Below, piece after piece: positions 1 to 8,398 of a DNA stretch of 64,000 bases. Numbering within the stretch: the first letter of the stretch is position 1; every line of letters starts with the position of its first letter. The notes under the pieces are model-generated. The model did no database searches. It had not been told where the DNA came from and saw nothing but the letters and a program-made list of their open reading frames with translations. The translations under genes and the position numbers were made by a program. Origin of the DNA: Rhodovulum adriaticum (GTDB taxonomy: Bacteria > Pseudomonadota > Alphaproteobacteria > Rhodobacterales > Rhodobacteraceae); assembly GCF_004345735.1 (NCBI RefSeq), contig NZ_SLXL01000001.1, positions 443,876-507,875 of the forward strand, read 5' to 3'.

Positions 1-135
1 GCAGGCATCGCAGACCAGCCCGGCGGCAAAGGGCGTCTGCCCCCAGCAGGGCAGACACAGGGCGAAATCCTGGGCCACGGTGTCCCCGCAGGAGACGCAG
101 CGGGGTGGATAGATTAGCCGCAGCGCGCTTTGCAT
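1..135 (-). CDS. comF: ComF family protein, N-terminal fragment
   Basis: The gene is cut by the left window edge; only its first 45 codons are visible. The protein begins MQSALRLIYPPRC and carries CVSCG, CLPC and CDAC pairs. This is the double zinc ribbon at the N-terminus of ComF-type proteins, ahead of a phosphoribosyltransferase-like domain that lies outside the window. ComF proteins are linked to DNA uptake and nucleotide salvage, but the role in this group is unproven. The start is the ATG reading leftward from 135. It is divergent from the methyltransferase gene that starts about 50 bases away, so the two probably share a promoter region. Identity rests on the zinc-ribbon cysteines and the neighbourhood. 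Confidence 0.8.
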   Translation of the reverse strand, partial: MQSALRLIYPPRCVSCGDTVAQDFALCLPCWGQTPFAAGLVCDAC

Positions 136-185
136 CACCTGGCAATCCCCCTATGTCTGCCCTTCGCCAACCAGCCGGACCGCCC

Positions 186-1028
186 ATGACCCGACCGCCC
201 GACCTGACCGACCGCCCTGCCCTCGCCCGCGCGCGCGCCCGTACCCGCCGCGCGCCCGCACTATTCCTGCACCACACAGTGGCGGACGAGGTTCAGGAAA
301 GGCTGGAAGAGGTTAACAGAAGCTTTACCGCCCCTGCGGTCGTCACCCCCTTTGCCCAGGTCTGGGCGCCGGCCCTGCCCGGCGCGCGGATCGTGCCCGA
401 TGCCGACATCCTGGACCTGGAACCGGGCGCACACGATCTTGTGATCCATGCGCTGGCCCTGCATTGGGCCAACGATCCGGTGGGCCAACTGGTGCAGTGC
501 CGCCGCGCGCTGCGCCCGGATGGGTTGTTTCTGGGCATTCTGTTCGGCGGCCGCAGCCTGCACGAATTGCGCGCCGCCCTGGCCGAGGCCGAGGTCGCCC
601 TGACCGGCGGCCTGTCCCCGCGCGTGCTGCCGATGGGGGAAATCCGCGATCTGGGCGCGCTGCTGCAAAGGGCGGGCTTTGCCCTGCCCGTGGCCGACAG
701 CGTGGTGCAAACCGTCAGTTATGAAACGCCTTTTCACCTGATGCGCGATCTGCGCGCGATGGGCGAAGCCAACGCGCTGGCCGCCCGCCATCGTCGCGCC
801 GCGCCCCGCAACCTGTTCGCCGAGGCCGCGCGCCGCTATGCACAGGCCCATGCCGGGCCGGATGGCCGCATTCCCGCAACGGCTGAAATGATCTACCTCA
901 CAGGGTGGGCCCCAGACGATAAACAGCAAAAACCTCTGCGCCCCGGCAGCGCCACGACCAGATTGGCCGACGCTCTGGGCACCGCCGAGGTCACATTGCC
1001 CGACAGGAAAAGTCGGGGATCAGATTGA
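186..1028 (+). CDS. SAM-dependent methyltransferase (BioC/NDUFAF5-like)
   Basis: A class I methyltransferase-like protein of about 280 residues. After a basic N-terminus (LARARAR) it has the segment HTVADEVQERLEEVNRSF. The conserved stretch DLVIHALALHWANDPVGQL, followed by RALRPDGLFLGILFGG, is typical of the BioC/NDUFAF5 methyltransferase branch. I chose the ATG at 186 because homologous proteins begin close to the LTDRPALARARAR stretch. In-frame starts at 105 and 153 exist, but they run into the divergent comF start. The substrate cannot be told from sequence. Relatives modify either a biotin precursor or a respiratory complex I subunit; the lack of bio genes nearby favours neither. Confidence 0.8.
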   Translation: MTRPPDLTDRPALARARARTRRAPALFLHHTVADEVQERLEEVNRSFTAPAVVTPFAQVWAPALPGARIVPDADILDLEPGAHDLVIHALALHWANDPVGQLVQCRRALRPDGLFLGILFGGRSLHELRAALAEAEVALTGGLSPRVLPMGEIRDLGALLQRAGFALPVADSVVQTVSYETPFHLMRDLRAMGEANALAARHRRAAPRNLFAEAARRYAQAHAGPDGRIPATAEMIYLTGWAPDDKQQKPLRPGSATTRLADALGTAEVTLPDRKSRGSD

Positions 1029-1047
1029 CCCCCGAGTAAATGCGTAT

Positions 1048-2193
1048 ATGTCCTTGAGGAATTCTAAATTGGACCCCAAAGACCAGCCCGGACCCGAGAT
1101 TATGTTCGATTCCAAGCAAGGTGCGGCCCTGAGCGAATCCGCAGCGGACACCGCCGAGTGCCCGGCCCATGCGCCTGCCGATCACCCGAAGATTCCGCGC
1201 GAAAAGGTTGGCATCCTGTTGGCCAACCTCGGCACGCCGGATAATTACGATTACTGGTCCATGCGCCGCTATCTGGGCGAATTTCTGTCCGACAAGCGGG
1301 TGATCGACTATTCGCCCTGGATCTGGCAGCCCCTTTTGCAACTGATCATCCTGACCAAGCGGCCGTTTTCCTCGGGCGAGGCGTACAAGTCGATCTGGAA
1401 CCACGAGGCCGGCGAAAGCCCGCTGATGACCATCACCAAGGACCAGACGCGCAAGATCCGCGAGACGATGCAGGCCGCCTATGGCGATAATGTCGTGGTC
1501 GATTACTGCATGCGCTATGGTAACCCCTCGACCAAGGCCAAGGTGCGCGCGCTGGTCGATCAGGGCTGCCGCAAGATCCTGTTCTTCCCGCTGTATCCGC
1601 AATATTCCGGCGCCACCTCGGCCACGGCCAACGACCATTTCTTCCGCGCGCTGATGGAGGAGAAATGGCAGCCCGAGGTTCGCACCGTGCCCGCCTATTT
1701 CGACCATCCCAACTATGTCGAGGCGCTGGCCGCATCGGTCAAGCGGGGCTATGACGCGCTGGAAAACAAGCCCGATATGCTGGTCTGTTCCTATCACGGG
1801 GTGCCGCAGCGTTATCTGACCGAGGGCGACCCGTATCATTGCCAGTGTGTCAAGACGACCCGCCTGCTGAAGGAAAAGCTGGGCTGGGACGACACGCAGA
1901 TCACCACGACCTTTCAGTCGCGCTTTGGCCCCGAGGAATGGCTGCAGCCCTACACTGTCGAAGAGGTGGCGCGCCTTGCCGAACGCGGCAAGAAGCGTAT
2001 TGCCGTGATCGCCCCGGCCTTTTCCGCCGACTGCATCGAGACCCTGGAAGAGATCAACGAAGAGATCCGGGAAAGCTTTGAAGAGGCGGGCGGCGAGGAA
2101 TTCACCTATATCCCCTGCCTGAACGACGACGACCAGCATGTCGCCGCATTGTCCGACGTGATTCGCGCCAACCTGCGCGGCTGGCTGGAATAG
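1048..2193 (+). CDS. hemH: Ferrochelatase (heme synthesis)
   Basis: Inserts Fe2+ into protoporphyrin IX, the last step of heme synthesis, at the cytoplasmic face of the membrane. The core opens with VGILLANLGTPDNYDYWSMR, continues with FFPLYPQYSGATSATAND, and has the metal-binding region CSYHGVPQRYLTEGDPYHC and the C-terminal DCIETLEEINEE. These are hallmark ferrochelatase segments. The N-terminus before residue 45 is variable and low in conservation. The ATG at 1102 (MFDSKQ) is therefore a realistic alternative to the one at 1048; neither has a clear Shine-Dalgarno. The gene ends at a strong hairpin shared with a convergent small gene. hemJ and hemW also occur in this window, but away from this locus. 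Confidence 0.93.
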   Translation: MSLRNSKLDPKDQPGPEIMFDSKQGAALSESAADTAECPAHAPADHPKIPREKVGILLANLGTPDNYDYWSMRRYLGEFLSDKRVIDYSPWIWQPLLQLIILTKRPFSSGEAYKSIWNHEAGESPLMTITKDQTRKIRETMQAAYGDNVVVDYCMRYGNPSTKAKVRALVDQGCRKILFFPLYPQYSGATSATANDHFFRALMEEKWQPEVRTVPAYFDHPNYVEALAASVKRGYDALENKPDMLVCSYHGVPQRYLTEGDPYHCQCVKTTRLLKEKLGWDDTQITTTFQSRFGPEEWLQPYTVEEVARLAERGKKRIAVIAPAFSADCIETLEEINEEIRESFEEAGGEEFTYIPCLNDDDQHVAALSDVIRANLRGWLE

Positions 2194-2230
2194 CGGCCGC
2201 GCCCGTCGCACAAGACACCCCGCACAAATG

Positions 2231-2266
2231 AAAAGGCGGTGGCCGAGGCCACCGCCTTTCTATTTT
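2231..2266. terminator. Bidirectional intrinsic terminator between hemH and small membrane protein gene
   Basis: A perfect inverted repeat (AAAGGCGGTGGCC / GGCCACCGCCTTT) with a GA centre is followed by CTATTTT on the + strand. On the minus strand it is followed by TCATTTG. It can stop both hemH (+) and the convergent small gene (-). Confidence 0.85.
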
Positions 2267-2282
2267 GTCCGCGTGGGAACGA

Positions 2283-2462
2283 TCAGTCGTTCAGCACGGC
2301 GGCGACCAGCACCAGGGCCACGATCGGGACCAGGATGCCAGCGGCCGAGGACGAGGTGTCTTCGACGATGATTTCCGGCTCGATCACGGGCTCGGAGTAG
2401 CCGCCGGCAAAGGCGGTGGTGGCGGCGACCGAAACGGCGGCGGCAAGGGCGATCTTTTTCAT
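2283..2462 (-). CDS. Small secreted/membrane protein of 59 residues, unknown function
   Basis: The peptide begins MKKIALAAAVSVAATTAFAGG, a clean Sec signal peptide with an AFA-G cleavage site. A short acidic stretch (EPVIEPEIIVED) follows, then SSSAAG and a hydrophobic C-terminal segment ILVPIVALVLVAAVL ending in ND. The mature product would be about 39 residues: an acidic tail plus one membrane span. The start is the ATG at 2462, preceded by AGGAGA; longer readings into upstream sequence lack a ribosome site. The hemH-linked position recalls small proteins I have seen in related Rhodobacterales. No function is known to me; an anchor or small regulatory subunit is possible. Confidence 0.7.
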   Translation of the reverse strand: MKKIALAAAVSVAATTAFAGGYSEPVIEPEIIVEDTSSSAAGILVPIVALVLVAAVLND

Positions 2463-2595
2463 TGCACTCTCCTGTGTCAAAGCGGGTGGATGGCCACGCT
2501 TCCTGAATGACATATCTGCATGGGATGTGTAGGGCAGATTTCCGCCGCATTGCAATCGGACGATTGGACCAGATGCCGCATCTGCCGCGATATCG

Positions 2596-3195
2596 TCAAA
2601 TTAGCAACACTTGCGTACCAACTTTCGCCAGCCCGAACAGTTCTGCGATATGTTCGTTGTACAGCCCGATGCAGCCGTTCGACGACCGGCGCCCGATCTT
2701 GCGCGTGTCGTGGGTGCCGTGGATACGGTAATAGGTCCAGCTCAGGTACAGCGCATGGGTGCCCAGCGGGTTGTTGGGGCCCGGCGGCACGTAGTCGGGC
2801 CATTCGGGATTGCGGATCTTCATCGCCGGGGTCGGTGCCCAGTCCGGGCCCTCGACCTTGCGGATCACGCTTGTCCGCCCGCGGCGCGTCAGATCCTCGG
2901 AAAGCGGAACCGAGGTCGGGTACAGCTTGTAGACACTGGAATCCTCGGACCAGAAATGCAGCGCGCGCGAGGTCGTATCGACCAGGATCGCCCCGTTGCG
3001 CAGGTTGGCGAAATAGGGCCGCCAGTCCAGCGCGCGGAAACTGGAGATGTTGCGCCGCACCGTATTGGTAATGTCCGGCTCGATCTCGATCGACTGGGCC
3101 AGCACGCTGGGCGCGGCCAGCGCACCGCTCAACGCCGCGCCACACGCCACGAAACCGCGCCGCGACAGCATCGTCTTGTCAGGTCTGCTCATCAT
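2596..3195 (-). CDS. L,D-transpeptidase family protein (YkuD), Tat-type signal
   Basis: A 199-residue exported enzyme predicted to form 3-3 crosslinks in peptidoglycan or attach proteins to it. The N-terminus LSRRGFVACGAALSGAL looks like a twin-arginine signal. The catalytic region is YYRIHGTHDTRK followed by RRSSNGCIGLYN, giving His159 and Cys175 as probable catalytic residues. The family consensus at the cysteine is SHGC, but here the residue is Asn (SNGC), as in several alphaproteobacterial members. A second ATG (MLSRRGF, residue 9) could be the start. It lies beside a CAP-domain lipoprotein and a second YkuD gene, which suggests an envelope-remodelling locus. Confidence 0.88.
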   Translation of the reverse strand: MMSRPDKTMLSRRGFVACGAALSGALAAPSVLAQSIEIEPDITNTVRRNISSFRALDWRPYFANLRNGAILVDTTSRALHFWSEDSSVYKLYPTSVPLSEDLTRRGRTSVIRKVEGPDWAPTPAMKIRNPEWPDYVPPGPNNPLGTHALYLSWTYYRIHGTHDTRKIGRRSSNGCIGLYNEHIAELFGLAKVGTQVLLI

Positions 3196-3359
3196 TCACT
3201 CCGTCACGCGGAAAGTTCCGTCACTTTCCTTAACTGTATGGCTTGCGCGCGACAGTCGCAAATCAAAGCGGCGTAACCCGCGCCCGAAACCCGCGCCGGG
3301 GGTTTGAAGTGCGTCGGCAGACGGGCTAGGAAAACACCGGGTAGCGAAAGGAAATTCCG

Positions 3360-3905
3360 GTGAAAACGCGTTCGTTCTGGATCGGTCTCGGCCTTGTGGC
3401 GGCTTTGTCGGCCTGCACCACCACGACAGAGGTTCGAATGGGCCCCGACGGCAAACCCCTGCCGCAGGTCTACCGCATTTCGCGCGCCGACAGTTCCAAG
3501 ATCCAGTTCCGGATGCTGGACGCAGTCAACGCCCTGCGCCAGGCCCGCGGCATGGCCGATCTGCAACTGGACTCGCGCCTGAACGCCGCCGCCGCCACCC
3601 ATTCGCGCGACATGTCGGTCCAGAACCGCCCCTGGCATTTCGGTTCGGACGGGTCGTCGCCGCTGGAACGGGTGCAGCGCGCCGGGTTCGGCGGCACCCT
3701 GCGGGGTGAAAACATCTCGGAAACCTACGAGACAGAGCTTGATACCCTCGCCGCCTGGATGGAACAGCCCGATACCCGTGACGTGATCCTGGACCCGCAG
3801 GCCACGCATCTGGGCTTTTCCTTCTTCCAGGAACCCAACGGCAAGATCTGGTGGACCCTGCTGACCGGCCGCAAGGCATCCCTGGCCGAGGCGCCCACCG
3901 GCTGA
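3360..3905 (+). CDS. CAP-domain (SCP/PR-1) lipoprotein
   Basis: A 181-residue lipoprotein. Translation starts at GTG 3360 (MKTRSFWIGLGLVAALSAC), giving a lipobox LSAC with the modified Cys at 19. The mature part is a CAP domain with ATHSRDMS (helix with conserved His), HFGSDGSSPLERVQRAGF, GENIS and the C-terminal TLAAWMEQPDTRDVIL, then HLGFSFF. Bacterial CAP proteins are periplasmic or outer-membrane associated and bind lipids or peptidoglycan; this one has no assigned activity. It stands alone on the + strand between two minus-strand L,D-transpeptidase genes and ends only 3 bases from the stop of the second one. Confidence 0.85.
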   Translation: MKTRSFWIGLGLVAALSACTTTTEVRMGPDGKPLPQVYRISRADSSKIQFRMLDAVNALRQARGMADLQLDSRLNAAAATHSRDMSVQNRPWHFGSDGSSPLERVQRAGFGGTLRGENISETYETELDTLAAWMEQPDTRDVILDPQATHLGFSFFQEPNGKIWWTLLTGRKASLAEAPTG

Positions 3906-3908
3906 CGC

Positions 3909-4403
3909 TCAGGGCAGGATGTCGATGACGGTGCCCTTGCGCACCATCGCATAGACGTCCTCGATCTCGCGGTCCTTGACCGAGATACAGCCCGCGGTCC
4001 AGTCACGCCCCTTGCCGCGATGCTTGCCCGCCCGCCCATGGATAAAGATGTCGCCGCCCGGGCTTTGCCCGGCTGCGCGGGCCACCTCTACGTCTTTAGT
4101 GTTCGGATAGGAAATACCCAGTGACAGGTGAAACTCGCTGTTCGGGTTCCGCCGGTCGATCACATAACGCCCCTCGGGGGTGCGCCCGTCCCCCTCTTGC
4201 CGCTTGTGCCCCTCGGGGGCAAAGCCCAGGTCAACGCGGTAATCCTTCAGCACCTTGTCGTGATGCAACAGGTACATGCGCCGCTGCGACTTCATCACGA
4301 CGACGCGCGTGACCTCGGGGCCGTCATAGCTTTTGAATTTCGATCCGCAGCCGGCCAGCGCCGCACATGCGGCAGCCCCCAGCATCACCCGGCGTGTCAT
4401 CAT
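3909..4403 (-). CDS. L,D-transpeptidase lipoprotein (YkuD)
   Basis: A short (164 residue) YkuD-domain protein carried as a lipoprotein: MMTRRVMLGAAACAALAGC has a lipobox LAGC with Cys19. Conserved elements are TPEGRYVIDRRNPNS, the HxLSLGISYP strand, DIFIHG (His122) and DWTAGCISVKD, with Cys139 the expected nucleophile in a TAGC variant of the usual SHGC. It resembles the ErfK/YbiS short enzymes that act on peptidoglycan stem peptides. Two consecutive ATG codons make the start ambiguous by one residue. It is separated from the ion channel gene upstream by only 6 bases, so it may be transcribed with it. Confidence 0.87.
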   Translation of the reverse strand: MMTRRVMLGAAACAALAGCGSKFKSYDGPEVTRVVVMKSQRRMYLLHHDKVLKDYRVDLGFAPEGHKRQEGDGRTPEGRYVIDRRNPNSEFHLSLGISYPNTKDVEVARAAGQSPGGDIFIHGRAGKHRGKGRDWTAGCISVKDREIEDVYAMVRKGTVIDILP

Positions 4404-4409
4404 GGGATG

Positions 4410-5249
4410 TTACCCGTTTCCTGCCCGTTCGTTGCCGCCATCATAGCCGGTTTTCGCGGCGCTGGCACCTGCGCCCTGCGCCCCCTCGGCGGCAATCAGC
4501 CGGGCCTCGATGGCCTCCAGCCGGGCCAGAACCTCGTCGCGGTAGGCATCGGTGCGCTGGTTGTCCTCTTCGTGGTGGGCGTCCTGCATGGAATTGACGA
4601 TCAGACCGACCAGCAGGTTCACCACCGCAAAAGTCGTGACCATGATGAAGGGCACGAAGAACACCCAAGCATAGGGGTAAACCTCCATCACCGGGCGCAC
4701 GATGCCCATCGACCAGCTTTCCAGCGTCATGATTTGGAACAGCGAATAGGCGCTGTCGCCCAGCGTACCGAACCAGTCGGGGAACGTATCGCCGAACAGC
4801 TTGGTCGCCATCACCGCCCCGATATAAAAGATCAGGCCCATCAGCATGAACACCGACCCCATCCCCGGCAGCGCGGTGATGAAACCCTCCACCACCCGGC
4901 GCAGGCGGGGTGCAACGGAAATCACCCGCAGAAGACGCAGGATGCGCAGCGCCCGCAGCACGCTGAGGGTCTGCGCCCCCGGCACCAGCGAGACGCCGAC
5001 GATCAGAAAATCAAAGATGTTCCACCCCGACCGGAAGAAGGCCATCCGGTGCGCCACCAGCTTGGCCGCGATTTCCGCCACGAAGATCGCCAGGCACACC
5101 ATGTCCAGCGCCACGATCAGGCCACCGGCCCGCGCCATCAGCGTGTCGGATGTTTCCATCCCCAGCAGAACCGCATTCACCAGGATCACGCCCATGATGG
5201 CATTCCGGGTCAGGGGCCGGTCCAGGATGCGGGCCAGTCTCTCTCTCAT
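4410..5249 (-). CDS. Voltage-gated sodium channel (NaChBac type)
   Basis: A 279-residue, single-domain six-helix channel. The S4 segment SVLRALRILRLLRVI has Arg99, 102, 105 and 108 at three-residue spacing. The pore loop reads FQIMTLESWSMG; TLESWS (175-180) is the selectivity filter of bacterial NaV channels (NaChBac TLESWA, NavMs TLESWS). S6 (TTFAVVNLLVGLIVNSM) leads into a charged C-terminal helix with a coiled-coil look (EVLARLEAIEARLIAAE), which is how these tetramers are stabilised. Expected to conduct Na+ into the cell on depolarisation; in marine bacteria such channels are linked to motility and pH homeostasis. It is the last but one gene of a long leftward run. Confidence 0.92.
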   Translation of the reverse strand: MRERLARILDRPLTRNAIMGVILVNAVLLGMETSDTLMARAGGLIVALDMVCLAIFVAEIAAKLVAHRMAFFRSGWNIFDFLIVGVSLVPGAQTLSVLRALRILRLLRVISVAPRLRRVVEGFITALPGMGSVFMLMGLIFYIGAVMATKLFGDTFPDWFGTLGDSAYSLFQIMTLESWSMGIVRPVMEVYPYAWVFFVPFIMVTTFAVVNLLVGLIVNSMQDAHHEEDNQRTDAYRDEVLARLEAIEARLIAAEGAQGAGASAAKTGYDGGNERAGNG

Positions 5250-5279
5250 CGCTTTTGTCCGTCGGGTTGGTTGCGGGTC

Positions 5280-6503
5280 TCAGGCGATATGGCCGCGCGA
5301 CAGCCGCGCTGCAAGCTCGACATGACCTGACCAGCGGAACTGATCGACCACCTGCACCCAATCCAGCCGGAACCCGGCCTGGGTCAGAACCCGCGCGTCG
5401 CGGGCGAAACTGACCGGGTTGCAGGACACCATGGCCACCACCGGCAGGGATGAGGCCGCGATTTGTGCCACCTGCGCCTCGGCCCCCGCGCGGGGCGGGT
5501 CGATCACGACGGCGTCAAAGGTTTTCAGCTCATCGGGCATAAGCGGGCGGCGGAACAGATCGCGCGCCTCTGTCGTTACGCGCTTCAGCCCCTGCGCCTG
5601 CCGCCATCCGGCATCCAGCGCGGCCAGCATGGCGGCCGACCCCTCTACCGCGTGGACCTGCGCGGTTTCGGCCAGCGGCAGGGCAAAGGTGCCGCAACCC
5701 GCGAACAGGTCGGCCACACGGGGCACATCGCCCAGGGCCGCGCGCACCGCATCGGTCAGGGCCGCCTGCCCCGCCTCTGTCGCCTGCAGGAACGCGCCGG
5801 GCGGGGGCACCACATGGGCGCGCCCCATCGTCTGGCGCGGCGGGCGGCGGGTGGCAAGCGTGTCGCCATTCCAGGTCAGACGGGCCAGATCGTGCCGCGC
5901 GGCCAGCACCGCCAGGTCGGCCAGCATAGGGCCATCGGCGGGCTTGGCCTGGGTCACAGTCAGGTCCACGCCATCCACCGACCGGGTCAGCGTCAGGCCT
6001 AGTTCACCCTTGCGCGACCCGCCCAGGACCGTGACCTCTTCGCAGGCGGGCAGGGCGGCCATCAGGTCGGGATGCAGCAGGCGGCAGTCGGGGATCGGCA
6101 CGATCACGTCCGAGGCGCGGGCATGGAACCCCACCAACGCCCCCTTTTTCGTGCGCCGCCCGGCCAGCACCGCGCGGCGCCGACTGGCCGGGGGCGAGGT
6201 CAGGATCGGGCGCATCGGTGCCTCCAGCCCCTGCCCCGCCAGCGCGCGGGCGACGACCTGCACCTTCCAATCGGCCACGAAATCGTCGCTGGCATGTTGC
6301 AGCGCACAGCCCCCGCAACGGGCGAAATGCGGACAGGGCGCGCGCACGCGGTCGGGGACCGGGGTCACGATGCGGGGGGCGGTAATCCGGCCCTCGACGA
6401 TCTCGCCCGTCACCTCTTCGCCCGGCAGGGCCAGGGGAACGGTCACGCCATCCGCGGTGATGCCCTCGCCGCGCAGGCTCAGCCGCTCGACGGTCAGGGT
6501 CAC
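5280..6503 (-). CDS. 23S rRNA (uracil-5)-methyltransferase family protein (RlmD/RumA-like)
   Basis: A 407-residue class I RNA methyltransferase. The N-terminal part (VERLSLRGEGIT ... LPGEEVTGEI) is a TRAM-like RNA-binding domain. The segment APCPHFARCGGCALQH supplies the cysteines of the [4Fe-4S] cluster. The SAM site is RVADLFAGCGTFALPLA, and the catalytic motifs are VIDPPRAGAE and MVSCNPVSFARD, whose Cys is the nucleophile attacking uracil C6. Predicted product is m5U in rRNA; the exact position (1939 or 747) cannot be told from sequence. The GTG start at 6503 overlaps the stop of the upstream ABC transporter gene by four bases (GTGA), which indicates coupling. Confidence 0.9.
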   Translation of the reverse strand: MTLTVERLSLRGEGITADGVTVPLALPGEEVTGEIVEGRITAPRIVTPVPDRVRAPCPHFARCGGCALQHASDDFVADWKVQVVARALAGQGLEAPMRPILTSPPASRRRAVLAGRRTKKGALVGFHARASDVIVPIPDCRLLHPDLMAALPACEEVTVLGGSRKGELGLTLTRSVDGVDLTVTQAKPADGPMLADLAVLAARHDLARLTWNGDTLATRRPPRQTMGRAHVVPPPGAFLQATEAGQAALTDAVRAALGDVPRVADLFAGCGTFALPLAETAQVHAVEGSAAMLAALDAGWRQAQGLKRVTTEARDLFRRPLMPDELKTFDAVVIDPPRAGAEAQVAQIAASSLPVVAMVSCNPVSFARDARVLTQAGFRLDWVQVVDQFRWSGHVELAARLSRGHIA

Positions 6504-8380
6504 TCTGCCGCCTCCGTCCCGATGAAGCCGCCGGATTGATGCGCCCAGAACCGGGCGTACAGGCCGTTTTGCGCCAGCAGTTCCGCATGGGTGCCCTGTT
6601 CCGCGATCTGCCCGTCATCCAGCACCACAATCCGGTCCATATGGGCGATGGTGGACAGCCGGTGCGCGATGGCGATCACCGTCTTGCCCTCCATCACGCC
6701 ATACAGGGTTTCCTGAATCGCGGCCTCGACCTCGGAATCCAGCGCGCTGGTTGCCTCGTCCAGAACCAGGATCGGCGCGTCCTTCAGGATCACGCGCGCC
6801 AGCGACACCCGCTGCCGCTGCCCGCCGGACAGTTTCACCCCCCGCTCGCCCACATGGGCATCATAGCCGCGCCGGCCCTGCGGATCCTCAAGGTCCAGAA
6901 TGAAATCATGCGCCTCGGCCCGTTTGGCGGCGGCGATCATCTCGTCCTCGCTGGCCTCAGGGCGGCCATACAGGATGTTGTCGCGGACAGAGCGGTGCAT
7001 CAGGCTGGCCTCTTGCCCGACCATGCCGATATGGCGGCGCAGGGATTCCTGGGTGACATGGGCGATGTCCTGCCCGTCGATCAGGATGCGCCCGCCCTCG
7101 GCGTCGTAGAACCGCAACAAGAGCTTGACCAACGTCGATTTCCCCGCGCCCGACCGGCCCACCAGACCGACCTTTTCGCCCGGTGCGATGGTCAGGTCCA
7201 GCGATTGCAGCCCGCCCGATCCGCGCCCGTAATGGTGGGTCAGCCCATCCAGCCGGATCCCGCCCTGGGCCAGGGTCAGCGGTCGCGCATCCGCCGCGTC
7301 GGTCAGGGCGATAGGCTGGGCGATGGTTTCCATCCCCTCGGCCACCACCCCAAGCGAGCGGAAGAAGCTGGACAGCGCCCACATGATCCAGCTGGTCATC
7401 GCGTTCAGCCGCAGGGTCAGCGCCGTTGCCGCCGCCACGATCCCCACGCTGGCGGCCCCCTGCATCCACAGGGCGATGGCCCAACCCACGACGCCGACGA
7501 TCAGAAACCCGTTCAGCAGTGTCAGGCCCACATCCATCCGGGTGAAAATGCGCATCTCGGCGGCAAAGGTTTCGCGCGTGCGGTCGATCGCCTCTTTCGC
7601 ATAGGCCAGTTCGCGGTCGTGATGGGCGAACAGTTTGACCGACTGCATGTTGGTATAGGCATCCACAACGCGGCCGGTGACCATGCTGCGCGCCTCGGAC
7701 GCGGCCTTGGAGGCCGGGCCGATCCGCTTGATCGTCCAGCGCACCAGCGCGGCATACATCACCAGCCAGATCACCAGCGGGATCGCCAGCCGGGGATCGG
7801 CCTGCCCCAGCAGGATCAGCGCGCCGGTGACATAGGCCGTGGCAAAGGTCAGCGCGTCAAAGACCTGGAACACCGCCTCGCCCGCGGCGGGGGGCGTCTG
7901 CATGATGCGGTTGGCAATGCGGCCGGCGAAGTCCTCCTCGAACCAGCCGACGGACTGGCGCAGCACATGGGCGTGCGAGCGCCAGCGGATCAGCGTGCCG
8001 AAATTGGGCATGATCGCGTTGTTTAGCAGGGCCACATCCAACCCCTGCAACAGCGGGCGCAGCACCAGCAGGAACACCGCCAGCCCGATCAGCGCCCAGC
8101 CGTGACTGTCCCAGACCTGTTCGGGCGTGCCCGTAGACAGCACATCCACCACCTGCCCCAGGGCATGGATCAGCCAAACCTCGACCCCGGCGACCAGCAC
8201 ACCCGCCACCAGCGACAGGACAAAGACACGGCTGAACGGCCGGGCATAGCCCCACAGGAACGGCAGCAACCGGCGGGGCGGCGTGTCGTTCTGGGCGTAG
8301 GGCGCGTAGGGATCGACAAGCGATTCAAAGAAGTCAAAGAAACGGGACAAGGGGGCGGGCCTTCTGGCTGGGTGGTTCAC
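6500..8380 (-). CDS. ABC exporter, fused membrane and ATPase domains
   Basis: A 626-residue half-transporter that would work as a homodimer in the inner membrane. The N-terminal half carries about six hydrophobic helices (PFSRVFVLSLVAGVLVAGV, ALIGLAVFLLVLRPLLQG, AYVTGALILLG, LLNGFLIVGVVGWAIALWM). The C-terminal ATPase has Walker A GRSGAGKSTLVKLL, Q-loop MVGQEASLMHRSV, signature LSGGQRQRVSLARVIL, Walker B APILVLDEATSALD and switch IAHRLST. It is of the lipid/multidrug exporter type; the substrate is unknown. It starts at GTG 8380. It sits between a LysE exporter and an RNA methyltransferase in one leftward operon. Confidence 0.93.
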   Translation of the reverse strand: MNHPARRPAPLSRFFDFFESLVDPYAPYAQNDTPPRRLLPFLWGYARPFSRVFVLSLVAGVLVAGVEVWLIHALGQVVDVLSTGTPEQVWDSHGWALIGLAVFLLVLRPLLQGLDVALLNNAIMPNFGTLIRWRSHAHVLRQSVGWFEEDFAGRIANRIMQTPPAAGEAVFQVFDALTFATAYVTGALILLGQADPRLAIPLVIWLVMYAALVRWTIKRIGPASKAASEARSMVTGRVVDAYTNMQSVKLFAHHDRELAYAKEAIDRTRETFAAEMRIFTRMDVGLTLLNGFLIVGVVGWAIALWMQGAASVGIVAAATALTLRLNAMTSWIMWALSSFFRSLGVVAEGMETIAQPIALTDAADARPLTLAQGGIRLDGLTHHYGRGSGGLQSLDLTIAPGEKVGLVGRSGAGKSTLVKLLLRFYDAEGGRILIDGQDIAHVTQESLRRHIGMVGQEASLMHRSVRDNILYGRPEASEDEMIAAAKRAEAHDFILDLEDPQGRRGYDAHVGERGVKLSGGQRQRVSLARVILKDAPILVLDEATSALDSEVEAAIQETLYGVMEGKTVIAIAHRLSTIAHMDRIVVLDDGQIAEQGTHAELLAQNGLYARFWAHQSGGFIGTEAAE

Positions 8381-8398
8381 GATATAGCGGCGATGGGC

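Noticed and set aside
1025-1050. TTGACC and TATATG as a hemH promoter
   Set aside because: The spacing is only 14 bases and the -10 overlaps the chosen start codon.
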